Part shown: positions 22,135-34,787 of the stretch, in pieces
Position numbering within the stretch: position 1 is the first letter of the stretch
Layout of the letters: each line of letters begins with the position of its first letter
Assembly (NCBI GenBank): GCA_001051155.2
Contig: JYIP02000009.1
Span: forward strand, 558,001-622,000
Length of the DNA: 64,000 nt
Reading direction: 5' to 3'
From: Chrysoporthe austroafricana
Taxonomy: Eukaryota; Ascomycota; Sordariomycetes; Diaporthales; Cryphonectriaceae
Made by a program: the position numbers and the translations under genes
Notes under the pieces: model-generated
Database searches by the model: none
What the model was told of the DNA's origin: nothing
Seen by the model: only the letters and a program-made list of their open reading frames with translations

Positions 22135-24574
22135 CTAGTCGCTATTCTCCACACGGTTCTGCAGTATCCTCCTCGCGTGCTGGGGCTCGAGTATCTCGAT
22201 GCCCAGCTCCTCGAGCACCTTCCTCGCCTCGCTGTTGTCGGTGAACACGCGGTCGCTCGCCTGCTTGAGCGACAGGCCCCCCTGGCCCTCCGGCACCTCC
22301 AGCGGCGTGTTCAGGAGCCGCACCGCGTCCGCCAGGAAGGCCATGGCCGCCGACGCGTCGGGGATGTACCGGTCGACCGTGGCGAAGACGGCGTGCACGT
22401 CGCGGAGGAACTGCGCGGCGCCCAGGGTCGTGAACCTGTTCGCCGCGAGGACGTGGTCGTAGAGGATCGCCTGCAGCGACTCGAGGAGCCTGCGCACGAT
22501 GCGCCGGAAGACGGCGGTGCTGAGGGCGCGGGAGAGGAAGTCGAAGTTCCGTTTGAGGATCTGGCGTGTCTTAGCGGGCTTGTCTGGGATATACCTCGTA
22601 GGAGAAGGAAAGTCTTACCCTGAGCGGTTCGTCCAGCTCTGCCGTGATGGCGAGCGTGTATGGGTCGATCGGAGACGAGTCCTCGCTGATGGTCGTCCAC
22701 TGTGTCCGCTGGATATATGGCCGGAAGGCCTTGGACTGCGAATCCTGCACCGCGGCAATGAGCCAATCCTGAGCTTGCTGTCGGCGCGCGCTGTAGGCCT
22801 TTATCGTCTCATCAAACAGGATCCCGCCGTCGCCGGTCGAGCCGACGCTCTGCGACGTCCGGTCCTTGACCTCGTCATGGCTCATCCCGCCAGCCAGGTT
22901 GTTCTGGTCGTCCGATTCCCTCGCCCTAGCCTGAAGCCGGGCCCACATCTCCACAAAGAACTCCTCGTTGCTCCAGTCCCTAAGGGCGTTGACCACATGG
23001 TCCGAGCTGCCGAAGACCTTACACAGCGTCTCGAACGCGCCTGTTCCTTCGAGAGCCGCGATGTCCTCCTTGCTCGCGCCCGAGATGGCCTTGAAGGCCA
23101 GGGAGGTTGAAGCATTATATGCATCGAGCCCGTCCCTGAGGCGCTGGTGGTATTGGTCCAGTATCGCGAGCTGGATATCGATCAAGAACCTCAGCTGGTG
23201 CGAGAATCTCCTGATCCGATCATACTGGCTTGTGACCGAGCGCAGGAGATCTATGACCCGGACTGCGCCGAAAGTGGGCTTTGTCTTCCCCAGGCCGCTA
23301 TAGTCGTAGTCGATCTGTCGAGCCTCCGGGCTGGCCATGATGACCTGGTACCGCTCCAGGGCGAAGGTCCTCTCCGCCTTGAGCCACTTGTCAAAGTGCT
23401 TGTCCAGCACTTCGGAAGTGATGCCGCCCCAGCCCCGTTCGAGATCCCCTCCATCATAGTTGAATCGTCTCCGCAGGTTGTCGTCGAAGGTCATGAGCTG
23501 GCCCATGAGACTGCTCAGAAAGGCGGGGTCCTTGAGCGCCACCTCCATCACCAAGGCAACCTTTTCTCGAATGACCGGCAGCAGAGAGGTGATGAGCGCG
23601 CATGTCGGATCCAGGTAGACCATCTTGTCTGCCACTGTAGTACCGGTGAACCTGCTCGCCAAGATGTATCCGAAGTTGTCCCGGAGGAAGTCATCCCACT
23701 CTTCAAGCTGGGCGGGCACCCACGGAAAGCATTGGCTCCCGATGTTCTGCGGCCTGCTCGTCTCGTTGTCGCTCATGAAATGGTACCGAAACTCCTTGAT
23801 CCAGTTCTGCGCCATCACCTCTATCGGCAACAAGGTCACCACACCGCTCGAGTAGAGGACCTCTGGCACCTGCAGGTCCATCGACTTCTCGAAGCACTCC
23901 CTCCACTCCTCGTCGACCTCGGAGCGGGGGTCCACCTTCTTCGGCCACCCCCTCTTGGCCAGTATACCGTCCATTTCCGTCCACATCGTGCCCTTCATCT
24001 CCTCCCATAGGCTTTCCACGATGCCGGCGACATGTGTGACGAGATGCACAGCCGCGCCGTCCGCCGGGCCCTGCAGCTCCTGCAGGTACGCCGCGAGCCT
24101 CTTCAGCTTCGTGTACGGCTCGAGCGCGGCCTTGGGGCTCCGGGGCAGGTGGCTCCTGGCCTCGCGCCGGAGGTCCTCGACGTCCTGCAGCAGCACCAGG
24201 TACCGGTGGGCCAGGTCGACCCGGGCCAGCTTGTGCATGGGCGCCTCCAGCCGGCGGATCGCCTCGTCCGGCGCGTCGGAGGCGGCGACGATCTGCAGCC
24301 GGACGTCGATGTCGCGCTGCAGGGCCTGGAAGTCGTCGACCTGCCGCTGCAGGGAGGCCTGGCGCTCGTCCGAGGACTGGCGCGCGGTCGCGAGGGACCG
24401 GGTCGCGTCGTCGAGCTGGGACTGCAGCTGGGCGCGCTGCTCCTCGACGCTGGCGAGGAGGTCGTCGAGGTTCTCGATGTCGGTGGTGTACTGGAGCTTG
24501 TCGTCAAGGTAGTCGTCCAGGCGCATGTCGTCTGAAGACGGCAGGCGCAGGAACTGGGGCGGTAGGGCTGCCAT
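22135..24574 (-). CDS. TIP20: RINT1/TIP20 family vesicle-tethering protein
   Basis: Exons 24574-22619 and 22560-22135 are split by a 58-bp intron (GTAAGA, branch GCTAAGAC, CCAG, phase 0), giving 793 residues. An N-terminal coiled coil (about 20-115, heptads through LDDLLASVEEQRAQLQSQLDD) precedes the RINT-1/TIP20 helical bundle. Landmarks are HRYLVLLQDVEDL, LWEEMKGTMW, the central CFPWVPAQLEEWDDFLRDNFG and the C-terminal helices GIEILEPQHARRIL. Known: Tip20/RINT1 is part of the Dsl1/NRZ tether that captures COPI vesicles at the ER. It resembles the CATCHR subunits of COG, whose subunit 3 is encoded 2 kb away. The gene symbol follows yeast; filamentous-fungus annotations often say RINT-1. Confidence 0.92.
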
Positions 24575-25430
24575 GGCGGCTCGGGGCAGAGCTCCTCTGC
24601 GTTGGTTTCCGGAAGGGTGACAGCTGGGCTTGTCGATGGAGCTGTCGCCGTCTACTATGGTAGATGCGACGACGGGCCAAGATGCTTAGCTGTCGCTGCC
24701 GAATTTCTGCCGGCCCGAGGACAAGGGACAGGGATTCGAAGGCCTCCGAGCAGTAATCGGGCTAGGGTATCTGATCCATTGTCATCAAAATGCAGGCGCC
24801 CCCCCCCCCTCGCCCCAAAAAAAAAAAAACAAATGCAAGAAAAGGAAAGTTAAAGAGGAGGGTGGAGGTAGTATACGAGGAAGGACTAGATTTAGAGCAT
24901 GCTATAGAATATACAAAGAATAGAGAAAAGACAAATTATAAGCTAGACATTCACTGAGCCTAAGGAGTGCATAAGTACGTACCTAAGGCAAGGCCTAAAC
25001 TGGGATGAAATAGTACGCATTGGCCCTGCCATTCGATCTACGGCACGTCCTTCATGATTCATAAGCAAAGGTCTTGTGCCAGGTCGTCCACGAAGTGAGT
25101 GTTCCCCGATCTCAGCACGATTCCCCGTGCGCCTTCCTTTAAGTAAGCAGAGTGTCTACTACGTACGTGGGCCGTCTAGAATCATAAATAGACACGAGCT
25201 TAGTGGCCGGCAGGGCCGGACCCGACTTACGGTATCGGATTCCGGGGTGGCACCCCACGCTAACGCCGCATCTGTCGTTGAATATGGGCCTTCTGTCCTT
25301 TCACTTCCTCGCCAATCCTTCTGAGTAGTTCCCACGGCGCTGAGGAGCTCGCCTTCAAGCCCCTGCGCAGCTGTCTATCACCGCGCAGCAGCCTCACGTC
25401 GTTTCCCCACTGTTTACAACGTCTGCAAAG
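24575..25430. other. Divergent intergenic region, TIP20 / ferric reductase
   Basis: 856 bp without a supported gene. It holds a C-run directly followed by an A-run (about 24795-24829) and an AT-rich stretch (about 24840-25060). Both neighbouring genes start outward from here. Confidence 0.5.
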
Positions 25431-27204
25431 ATGGCCTGGCCGTGGGCGTTCGTCCACCTCGAAGGCGATGCGAAGGAGCTGAGGAGACAGACCCTCGACA
25501 GATACGCCGGATACGCGCAGATATCAGCGTTTGGCCCCGTGTTCCTGGTTCTCGTCTACAGGCTGGCGCTATGGGCCATCAAGAATTTCGATGCGCGGAA
25601 AACCGTCTACTCTGCCGTGCCAGAATCGCCCATGCGGAAGAGCCGGCGGCAAAGCCCTCTCGGCACCTGGGAGGCACGCTATCGGCTGATCTCGTGGTGG
25701 CTAGGAGGCGATGTTGTCTTCCTCGGGCAGTCGTGGGGCCGGAGGGATGAGTGGGTCTTTGGGCTTGCGTGGGGTGCTTGGATGGGTGTCTTGTCTGTCC
25801 TTGAGACGGGCGATGGTGAGTTGGCCGGACACTCGTCTTTGGGAAGAGGACGCTGACATGGATGGTCCAGACTATCTCCATCTCACAAAAAGAGTCGGCA
25901 TAATCGGAACCTCTCAACTTCCTCTGCAGTACATTCTCGCGCTGAAGAGTCTCAACCCTATCGCCTTCGTGTTGAGGTCGTCACACGAGGAGATCAACCG
26001 GTTTCACCGTGCTCTCGGCCGGGTCGTCTACGTGCTGCTCTTCCTGCACGCCTGCCTGTACCTGAACTACTTTGTCCAGATGAGCAACCTACTTCATAAG
26101 CTGGTGTCGTCCCGGGCCGTCCAGACCGGACTGCTGGGCATCTTGAGCATGACATCCCTCAGCGCCACCGCACTCAAATTCGTTCGCGAGTATTCCTACA
26201 GGGTATTCTTCGTCACCCACCTGGCCGTTGCCCTCATCATACCGCCCCTGATCTGGTTTCATGTTCATGTGGCCCGCGTCTTCGTCGTCGAGGCACTGGT
26301 CGTCTTCTTGGTCGATATCGTCTCCCGAAAGCTCGATACGGTCACTACGACAGCCACCTTTGAGTCCGTGCCCGGAACAAGCCTCGTCAAGGTCACCACG
26401 AGGCTGCCGTTCCACAAGATCGAGCGGTTCCGGAGGAACCCCGGCTCGCACATCTACCTCCAGGTCCCTGGCGGGTCACGGCCCTCCCAAAACCCCCTGT
26501 CGAGGGAGTACCTCGTCCACGAGTTTCTGGCCAACCCCTTCACGGTTGCCTCGGTGGACGAGGGCAGCGGCGACCTCACGTTCGTCGCGCGCCACCTCAG
26601 CGGGCCCACAACCTCCCTCCTCAGGCAGCTGGCGGACCAGAACGTCGGCCGCGGCGCGGAGCGGGCCTCCCTGGCAATCGAGGGCCCGTACGGCGTGGCC
26701 GCGAACTACAAGAAGCTGACGAGCGGCGAGTACGACCGCGTGCTGCTGGCCGCGGGGGGCGTCGGCGCCACGTTCACGGTGCCGCTGTACCGCGCCCTCG
26801 CTAGCGACAACCCGGGCGCCAGGGTCGAGCTGGTGTGGGCCGTCCGGAGCCCGCGGGAGGCTGCGTGGGTCGACGTGTCGAAGGAGGGTAGGGTTTTCTC
26901 GGCGGAAGAAGGGGTCCAGATCTTCGTGACGGGCGTCGAGGGCGCGGCTGGTGACCAGGAAGCTGGGGATGAGGACGGCGTCGAGTTGAGCGCGATGCAG
27001 GGCGACCAGGAGGTCAAACACCAGGGGGTGCGTCCTGATCTCAAGAAGATCGTGGATGATCTGTTCAGGCATGGGCAGGAGGAGAGGGTGGCTGTGCTCT
27101 TCTGCGGGCCTGCGAAGATGGGCCGGGAGTTGAGGAATCATGTTGGGGCGTGGGTCAAGAAGGGCAGGGTGGTGTTTTGGCATAGCGAGAGCTTCGAGTG
27201 GTAA
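25431..27204 (+). CDS. Ferric reductase / NADPH oxidase-like flavocytochrome b
   Basis: Two exons (25431-25815 and 25871-27204, 55-bp intron with GTGAGT, branch GCTGAC, CAG) give 572 residues. The N-terminal half is a ferric-reductase transmembrane domain. Two His pairs each have 13 residues between them, His174/His188 (FHRALG, LHACLY) and His245/His259 (VTHLAV, WFHVHV), the spacing expected for two b-type hemes. The FAD-binding part follows (PGSHIYLQV). Its usual HPFT appears as NPFT (350-353). The NADPH part has GGVG at 424-427 and the terminal CGPAKMGREL. Known: this fold moves electrons from NADPH across a membrane to Fe3+/Cu2+ or O2. The short size without an EF-hand or long N-terminus suggests the FRP1/AIM14 branch. 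The substrate is not determined. Confidence 0.92.
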
Positions 27205-27498
27205 GAAGGTGCAGGGTAAATAGGATAACCACGTTTCGTACGGATTAATGAGGGTCGAGGTGAATAGTGAGATCCGACACTTATGGTATATTTCCTCTTT
27301 GCCCTGATGAGAACGCACGCCCGAGCCGTGGCCACTCAGCCACTGTATTGCAGGTTTCTGTGTTGGCCGTCTCACTGAGAATGCGCGCATGCTTTTTCGA
27401 CCAGGCACAAAGCCCCGATAATTCCAGAACTCAGATCAAGGTGCTCGAAAGGCTCGCTGTCGGCCGTCTTTGCCCTACGCTGGCTGTTACTGCGAGCC

Positions 27499-27846
27499 TT
27501 AGGAATCTACGCCATGGCTGCTAAGCTCGTGCTTCTTGAGATCTCCCTTGTTGTGACGCCGTCTTTTGTCAATTTTGGTCGTCTTGTTAGCCTCTGCACT
27601 TTCGTTCGCCGTAATCGACTTCGGAGTATGGATCACCTGAACGTCGTCTTGAGTACTAGTCAACTTGCGCCATAGCGGCCCTTTCGTTGAAGCAATGAGA
27701 GGCATCGTCGCTGCACCTTCTCGGACTATGATTCCCACAATTAACCCTACTTTGCCCTTGCTGCTCGTCGCCATCTGCACGCTGTCTCAGGTCTTCTGGC
27801 AGAGTCACTTACGGGCTGGTTCCTGGACGTTGATTTCCGCCGCCAT
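27499..27846 (-). CDS. Small hypothetical protein, doubtful
   Basis: A possible two-exon small gene. ATG 27846 (MAAEINVQEPA) is followed by a strong donor GTAAGT at 27812. If the acceptor is the TAG at 27749-27747 the frame continues as LIVGIIVREGAATMPLIAS, then a hydrophilic tail rich in Lys/Arg (KTTKIDKRRRHNKGDLKK), about 90 residues. The hydrophobic run followed by a basic tail could be a single-pass membrane peptide. I recognise no family, the acceptor is a guess, and it sits between two convergent genes where 3' UTRs are expected. Confidence 0.25.
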
Positions 27847-27992
27847 AAAAATATAATGCTCAGAGTCAAGGAAAACCGTCAAGTTCATAGCCGTCATCGT
27901 ACATGTTCCCCCCAACGCCATACCAAATGTCCAGCCTCACACTCTGGCGCCGCTAAAGGTGCACCTGCCCTGACACACACAGAATAAGGTAA

Positions 27993-28705
27993 TCAATCCG
28001 CACGCTGCTTCTTGGCATCCTCGCCATTGGTCTCCCCGGGGGGAGCGTCCCAGTCATCCGGCGCGTTCTCGTCCCAGTTGTCCACCTCTTCCTCGAGGGT
28101 CATCGCCCGGGCCGCCCCCGCCCCACCGTCGCCGCCCTCGGTGATGCCGCTCTCCTGCGCACCGACGATACCCTCGCCCAGCTCGATGTCCATCTGCCCG
28201 TCCTCGCCCTCGCCGCCCGGCACCGCGGTGTACGTCTTGCGCAGGCGCTTCCGCTCGAGCATGCGCTTGTGGTACCAGCTGCACAGGCCCAGCGCGGCGA
28301 GGCTGCCGACGACGTTGGCGACGATGTCGTAGAAGTCGAAGTCGCGGCCGTTGGGCAGGAAGCCCTGCAGGAACTCGGAGCCGACGCCGAGGCAGAGAGT
28401 GCACACGACGAGGGTGAAGTGCAGGGTGCGCCGGCGGTTGGTGTCGACGATCCAGTAGAAGACGACGGTGAGCAGGAAGAAGGTGAGGAGGTGGAGCGCC
28501 TTGTCGTTGATGTACAGGTCGAGCTGGAGCGTGGTCAGGCCGGCGTAGCCTGCGAGGAGGAGCAGGAGGAAGAAGACGCCTGGTGCAGGGAGGGGGGCAA
28601 GGTCAGCGTTGGGCTCGGCCGACTGGGGTGGAGCTGCGGGCGGGAGCTGGGAGGTGGGAGCGCGGGGCGCCGTGGCCTACCTGCGAAGGGGAGTCGTATC
28701 CTCAT
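27993..28705 (-). CDS. VanZ-like multi-pass membrane protein
   Basis: A 25-nt first exon (28705-28681, MRIRLPFA) and a second exon (28579-27993) join in phase across a ~100-bp intron (GTAGGC..CCAG) to give 203 residues. Four hydrophobic segments are visible: VFFLLLLLAGYAGLTTL, ALHLLTFFLLTVVFYWIV, TLHFTLVVCTLCLGVGSEF and YDIVANVVGSLAALGLCSWY. The conserved VanZ-like features are NDKALHLLTF, the EFLQG(F) after the third segment and the DFDFYDIVANVVGS motif. The C-terminal 90 residues are acidic and disordered. Known: fungal proteins with this domain are uncharacterised; the name comes from a bacterial teicoplanin-resistance accessory protein and says little about function. It is divergent from SPT7. 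Confidence 0.85.
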
Positions 28706-30056
28706 CTTGGGAGGCTTGATGGTCTTGGTCAGATCAACTACGGGGTGTTGTCTGGCGATGTAGGCATGCTGGTGAGGGGAAGCAGTCGGGAGGATTTCCG
28801 CGTAGCGGGTGTTGGTGTTGGTGGGCGTTGTTGGTGGAGATGGGAAGCTGCTGTCAGGTTGACGTCTTGTTTCAGGGATAGGTGGCCCTGGGTGGCCCTG
28901 GGTGGCCCTGGGGGGAGCTGGAGAGCTCGTGCTGCCCTGTACCCACGCCTGCAGAGAGCTCCACAGGGCCCTCGGCTGGGCGTGGCCTGACTGGACCCAG
29001 CATGTATGTAATCCGTATGCGGGCAACCTCACGCCTGGGGGCCCCCACACAAGCCCCAAGCGAACCTGTCGCGCGGCGCTGCGGATGATTGGCGCTAGGG
29101 TGCAGTAGTTACACACTGTGAGACCCCTTTGGGGACGGGCCACAGCCAGCCCAGTAATGGACTATGTACATATAAAGCAGGATGGCCAGTCCAGAGTTTA
29201 CTCTGTGCTAAGGAGGCAGCTCAGACAGGGGCCAGAGGGAGGGGCTGGCATATCTGAGGAGGTATGGGATATATAGATAGTTAGTTGTTCCGTAGTGAGG
29301 CCTCCGCGTGGTGACAACTCGCCCCGGCCCTGACCGACAGGCAGGACACCTGCACACAACCAGATCGCTCCCAGGACACAGTTCTTCTTTTCATACGCAT
29401 CCAGAGCCCGCGCGCCCTGCCGCATTTATTCAGGCATGGTTCGAGCCATCATCAGCTGTTAATATCGGACCGCTAAGTAGTCACGTGGTGCATGCTTATG
29501 TAATACACCCTGGCTGGAGCTGAGCTGAGGCTGACGCTGTCTTGGCCGGACACAATGGCATAGAGAAGAGAATTGTGCCGAGGACAGAGTAGAAGGCACC
29601 AGACGAGACCGTATGTCCTGAGGCCCCCCCAGACAGCTGCACACAATAGTTAGGGGAGGCGCCGGGCCGGCTTCTGGTTGGCAGTGTCGAGACCGCCGTA
29701 TTCGTGACGCTAACTCGGGGTACCGCGACCGCGACCGGCCCACCTACAACCTCCAGTGCAGCCTAGGTTGCGCTACGGGTACCGCAGACTGACTGCACTG
29801 GCGACCGACTCCACCCAAACTTGAACGTCAATCCAACAACGCTCAGCAGCTGCCTTCACAACCTCCATCATTTTCTCAACCACCACAACCCGCCCCATCC
29901 TACAAACCCGCTGGGCCATCCATGTCAATGTCGCTCTCTTGTCCCATGCCCATCTAGCCCACCGTTTCCCGCCGGAAGCCGGTCAGAACCTTGCCTGACC
30001 TGGCGCATGGAGTGTCGCGATTCTTCACCAGCCCTGGCAATCCACAGAGGGACAAT
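28706..30056. promoter_or_regulatory. Divergent intergenic region, VanZ-like / SPT7
   Basis: 1.35 kb without a supported gene. It contains three tandem copies of GGTGGCCCTG (about 28880-28912) and a TATATAAAG element near 29168 with no gene at a suitable distance. The last 250 bp before SPT7 are CA/CCAC-rich, as expected for a 5' UTR. Confidence 0.5.
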
Positions 30057-33000
30057 ATGTCCTTTCATCAACCCCAGAACGGCTGGCCAACACCCGTCGG
30101 CAGCCAGGGAAATGGGATCAAGATGAACCATGCCGGTCTCGATGGCCAGTCGCGGTCGCACCCCGATGCGACGATGTTGATGCCTGAGGCATCAGAAACC
30201 CACGACGACGACCATCGACGCGCCCACTTCGCACAGCTGTTCCGGAAGACGGACGCGAAGATCGCGTCGCTCTTCGCTGATGATGGCGACTACAACGACT
30301 CCGCCATTGAATCGCTTAAAAGACCCCCGACCGCCACCGAGGTCTACATACCCCCTGCCACCGACCATACCCCTATACAGCAACCACCCCTCAAGAAGGC
30401 GAAGCGGGTGATTATCGACGACTACGATGACGACGACGACGAGTCCGAGGATGAGGAGGGCGAACAAAGCGCCGCCGCCGCGACACAGCTCCAGAATGAT
30501 AATGCTGCCGCCGCCAAGACGTACCTCTCCCCGTCCAAATCCGGCAGCTCCCCGGTCCACTCGGTCTCGTCCCCCGGCAAGAATGGCGAGAAATTGAAAG
30601 AAGATGGGGCGTCGCAGGGGAAAGAGAAGTCGTCTGAGGATGCGCGCAAGGAATTGGAGGAGGCCCGGAACGCGACCGAGGAGGCCGCCAAGCGCAGCTT
30701 CCACACCATGTTCTACACCCTGGAGAACGATCGCATGGCCATGCTGGAGCAGCAGCAGCTGGAAGAGTCCGAGAAGCAGATACAGGCGGAGATGGATAAG
30801 AACGGGGGGAGCGCCAACGACGGCTCCGGACAGAACCACGGATCCCTCAGCAGTGCGAACCTCGGCGCGTCCAGCCTTACGCTGAAGCACCTGATCGCCA
30901 GGATAGACCTGAAGCGCAGCCAGGTGCAGGCCACGGACCAGGAGTTGCGTAGTTTGATGAACGAGGTCAGAAAGAACCGGTCGAAGTGGGCGAGCGAGGA
31001 GAATGTGGGCCAGGAGGAGCTGTACGAGGCCCTCGAGAAGGTCCTGAGCGAGCTCAAGGCACACACCGAGTACTCGACACCGTTTCTGACGAAGGTTAGC
31101 AAGAGGGATGCTCCGGACTATTACTCTGGTAGGTTTGCAAAACTGGCCGCAGATCGGCTTGGGTACATATTGACCGTTCCACAGTCATCAAGCAGCCCAT
31201 GGACCTCGGTACGATGACCAAGAAGCTCAAGCAGCTGCAGTACAAGTCCAAGGCCGACTTCGTGACGGATCTCAACTTAATATGGGACAACTGTCTCCGA
31301 TACAATCAGAACCTGAGCAACCACCTCCCCCGCCTGGCGAATGGCATGCGGAGGGAGGCAGACAAGCTTATCCCGCTCATCCCTGAGATCGTTGTCCGGC
31401 CGCGAGCTGAGGTTGAAGCTGAGGAGCGGCGCAAGCAGAACGGCGGCGAGGATGATGGTGGTGACGATAGCGATGACGAGCCGATTATAACATCACGCGG
31501 CAGAAGCAATGCTACCAAAGGAGCCACCAAGTCCAGGACCGCCCCGACTGATCAGAAAGAGGGGACGCCGGGCAACGACTCGAAGCCGACACTACAGATC
31601 AATGGGATCTTAGCGAAGACGGGGCGTGAGGGCTCGGACGTAGGCGATGGCAGCAACGGATTCGGGACACCCCCTGTCGGGTCCTTTACGCCCATCGGCC
31701 CGCACGGCCAGTCTGGCACTAGCAACGCAGATGCCATGGAAATCGACGGGCCGTCTCTTAATGGCATGGGCTTGAACCTCGGTGAGGCTGCGGAGCAAGA
31801 GTTCGAGGACGAGGAATACAAGATCTGGAAGCAGGTTACAAAGAAGGACCGTGCACTGATCGCGCGGGAACGATACAACCTTTTCAAGGACAAGAAGCTC
31901 AACGCTGACGAACCTGCGATCCTGAGAAACAAGGCTGGTATGCGACGTGTTCTGAGAAGCCACAAGCAGGCAGAGTTCGAGAGCCTCACCGTGTCGAGCG
32001 GAGACTCTTCAGCTGCGGCGGCGAAAGAGGCCGCAAAGGTTCCGGAGACATTGGCCGAAGGCATGGCGGTGGAGGATGACCGAGCCATCCCAGACTACTA
32101 CGAGGCCTGCAACCTGGTTCCGGACGTCATGCCGAAGCTGCAATGGGTCGAGGATGACGAGGGCCAGGTGATCAACCAGCACGAGGATGTCCTGCGCCTG
32201 GTGCCACCGGGACAGTTCGTCTCCCCTGAGAGTATTCTGACCAAGAAATTCCACGCGAACCTCCGCCAGATGCAGGAAACGCGGAAGGTCTGCTCAAAGA
32301 TCGGTGTCATCAAACAGATGCAGATCCAGACACAAGTCTACGCAAACCAGTTTCCTAAGTACGAGCCGGAACCTTTCCTGGAAGCCGATATCGAGCCGCA
32401 CTTCGTCGCCGGAGAAGGCCCTGTCATGGCTCCCGAGGTCTGCAGGTCAGCCTTGAAGCGCTCTGTGGCCCAGATCTTCTACCACGCTGGATTCGAAGAG
32501 CTTCAGCCGTCCGCTCTCGATGTGGTGACCGATATTGCTGGCGATTACTTCGGCAAGATTATCCACACGTTCAATGTCTACAAGGAGGCCGACAAGGTCA
32601 ATGCTACTGGCAAATGGGCCGAGCGCGGGGCCAAGTCCCAGCCTCGCTTTACCCAAGAGGAGGTCATTCTGCATGCGCTAAGTGAGAGCGGACACAGCCT
32701 CGAGTCTATCGAGGGCTACGCTAAGGACGATGTCGATAGGCTCGGCAGCAAGCTTGGCGTGATCCACGAACGCATGAAGTCACATCTTGCAGACCTGCTA
32801 CGACCAGCGCTCAACGATGCCGGGCCTGACGGCGCAGGTGCTTTCAAGGACGGCAGCGAGCAGTTCGTTGGGGGTGATTTTGCCGAGGAGCTTGGCGAGG
32901 ACTTCTTCGGCTTCAAGGCTCTCGGTCTCGTGGAGGAACTCGGCCTCGATATGCTCTCTGTGCCGCTGCACCTCCTGCAGTCTCGTGTCCGCAACACCTA

Positions 33001-33502
33001 CCAGGCTCAGATACAGACCGTCGACGCAGAGGTACAAGACCTCTTCGACGCGCTGCCACCGACGGACCCTGTCACGAAGGACAATATCCAGGGTCAGATC
33101 GGGCTTGTCAAGAACTTCTTTCTCGCCAAATTGCATGCTAACGGCGATCAACCTTTGGTGGAGGACGAGGATCTTCCTGTCAAGCAGAGGCGGCCCCGCC
33201 CTCGTCTTGGTGCTACTGGCAAGATCGTGTCTCCGCAGAAGCGGCCCCCGAAGGAGCAGATCGCGCTGGCGAAGAAGAAGAAGAAGCTCGAGGCTGGAAA
33301 GGCGCAGATCACGGACCCGAAACCTAGTGTCAACTCGACGCCCGAGAAAGGCAAGAAAATAACTAAGGTGCCCCTCCCCAAGGCTCCGACGATGGAGCGC
33401 GTGGACAGCACGCAAAGCCAGGGTATACCGAGTAGCCCGCCCGGGGCTGGTGATAAAGACGATGCTGTTGGTATGTTGAGTCCTGAAAGTAGCGGGCAGT
33501 AG
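30057..33502 (+). CDS. SPT7: SAGA complex subunit Spt7, bromodomain protein
   Basis: Two exons (30057-31128 and 31185-33502) with a 56-bp intron (GTAGGT..CCACAG) restore one frame of 1129 residues. ATG 30057 ([11 protein letters not shown]) is the first in frame. An acidic stretch (about 125-145) follows the N-terminus. The bromodomain spans about 325-410: [25 protein letters not shown] at 362-368 and the acetyl-lysine-binding Asn in CLRYN (Asn398). The intron falls inside this domain, between YYS and VIKQP. A histone-fold (BTP) segment is at about 773-840 ([20 protein letters not shown]). The C-terminus is Lys-rich. Known: Spt7 scaffolds the SAGA coactivator and pairs through its histone fold with Taf10. 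The order bromodomain then histone fold matches fungal Spt7. Confidence 0.95.
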
Positions 33503-34787
33503 TATCGCCGCGGCACCGGGACTCGACGACCACGCAAGAGAAAGATATCGGGCAGCAGCTCTTCTGAGCCGTTGATGGCTAAGAGACGACGGAAGGTACG
33601 AGTAGCCTGATATCGGCCCTTCTTCTCCCGTGAGAGCAAGGAAGATCAACTCATGCGAGGAGCTGGAGCGCCACACACTGACAGAGGGCTCGCTCCTGTG
33701 TCTTACACACATTCACTTCATTTCATTCATCAAAGTATACAGCGAGCTGCCATCACACAGAGCGCTCCTGTTTATTCCACCAATGTTGATTTTGCAGGCG
33801 GACAATGCCGTGATCGGCTGCTTTGCACAGGCGTTTGGGGGGAGGGGGGCGCTACAATCTACATTGTCAGACACACAAGGACTACACGGCGGGGCGGTGC
33901 AACGGATCCTTATGCTTTATAAAAAAAACCGAATGATGACGGGAAGGCTGAGCTCCTGTGCTCTATAGCACTTACCGCTTTGTTTTCTTCACCGATTCTT
34001 CCCCAAAAGAGATACCTCCAAAAACCCTCATGGCAGCCTCTTGAGCTGCTTGATTGTATTTTCATGACGAGCAGAGGAGGAAAGGCGTGTGGGGAAGTCG
34101 CTGTCATCATCCGTGATGATACCGGATACTTCCTGGTTTTTCTCTCTTCTTTTCCTCTTGGGTTACGAGTACCGGCCTTTTCTTCTCTCTTGTACGACGA
34201 GCTGGGCTGATGCGGTGCTGGGAGGTCCGGATCTGATGACCTGATGAGGGATCGCGACGCTGACGGCTGGGTTGGCCTCTGGTGGAGGGGCATGCGAGAT
34301 CTGCGAGGCAGGTCGAGTGGGATGGGATGGGATGGAGCCATGAGGAGGGACGGGGCAGAGCTGGACGTGCTGCAAGCACACGGGGCGGGGAGAGTTCGAG
34401 AGGAGGGGGAGAGTTCGAGCCAGCGATTGGCGTGCGGGAGGATTGTTACGGAACCAGGTCGAGGGGAGGGACGATGTAGGAGATACACGCACGTAGACAG
34501 CAAAAGATTGTTGACTGTCTTGTAATATGGCGGTTGGCCTATTTCAGCGGCGATGTGATGATACCAGCCCGTCAACATTGACGAACCTTGCTCCTCGCTG
34601 GGCAGGATCGCACACAGCTTAGAGCCATGCTGACTAGCGTACTACGTTCTGAGCGAGACCGCAGAGCACTACACAGAAGACCAAACACTACCGTCTAGAA
34701 GCTCCAATTGGAACCTGGGCGTATTTATCTATGCGATATACTTGGCCAGCAGTCCACCCCTACCCGCGTAGTAGCTCGACCCAGTGA
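33503..34787. other. Intergenic between convergent SPT7 and GRC3
   Basis: 1.28 kb without a supported gene. It should hold both 3' UTRs. GGGAT/GGATG short repeats occur near 34320-34340. Confidence 0.55.

Noticed and set aside
29160..29175. TATATAAAG as a TATA box
   Set aside because: It is about 890 bp from the SPT7 start and 460 bp from the VanZ-like start, with no gene at the usual distance.
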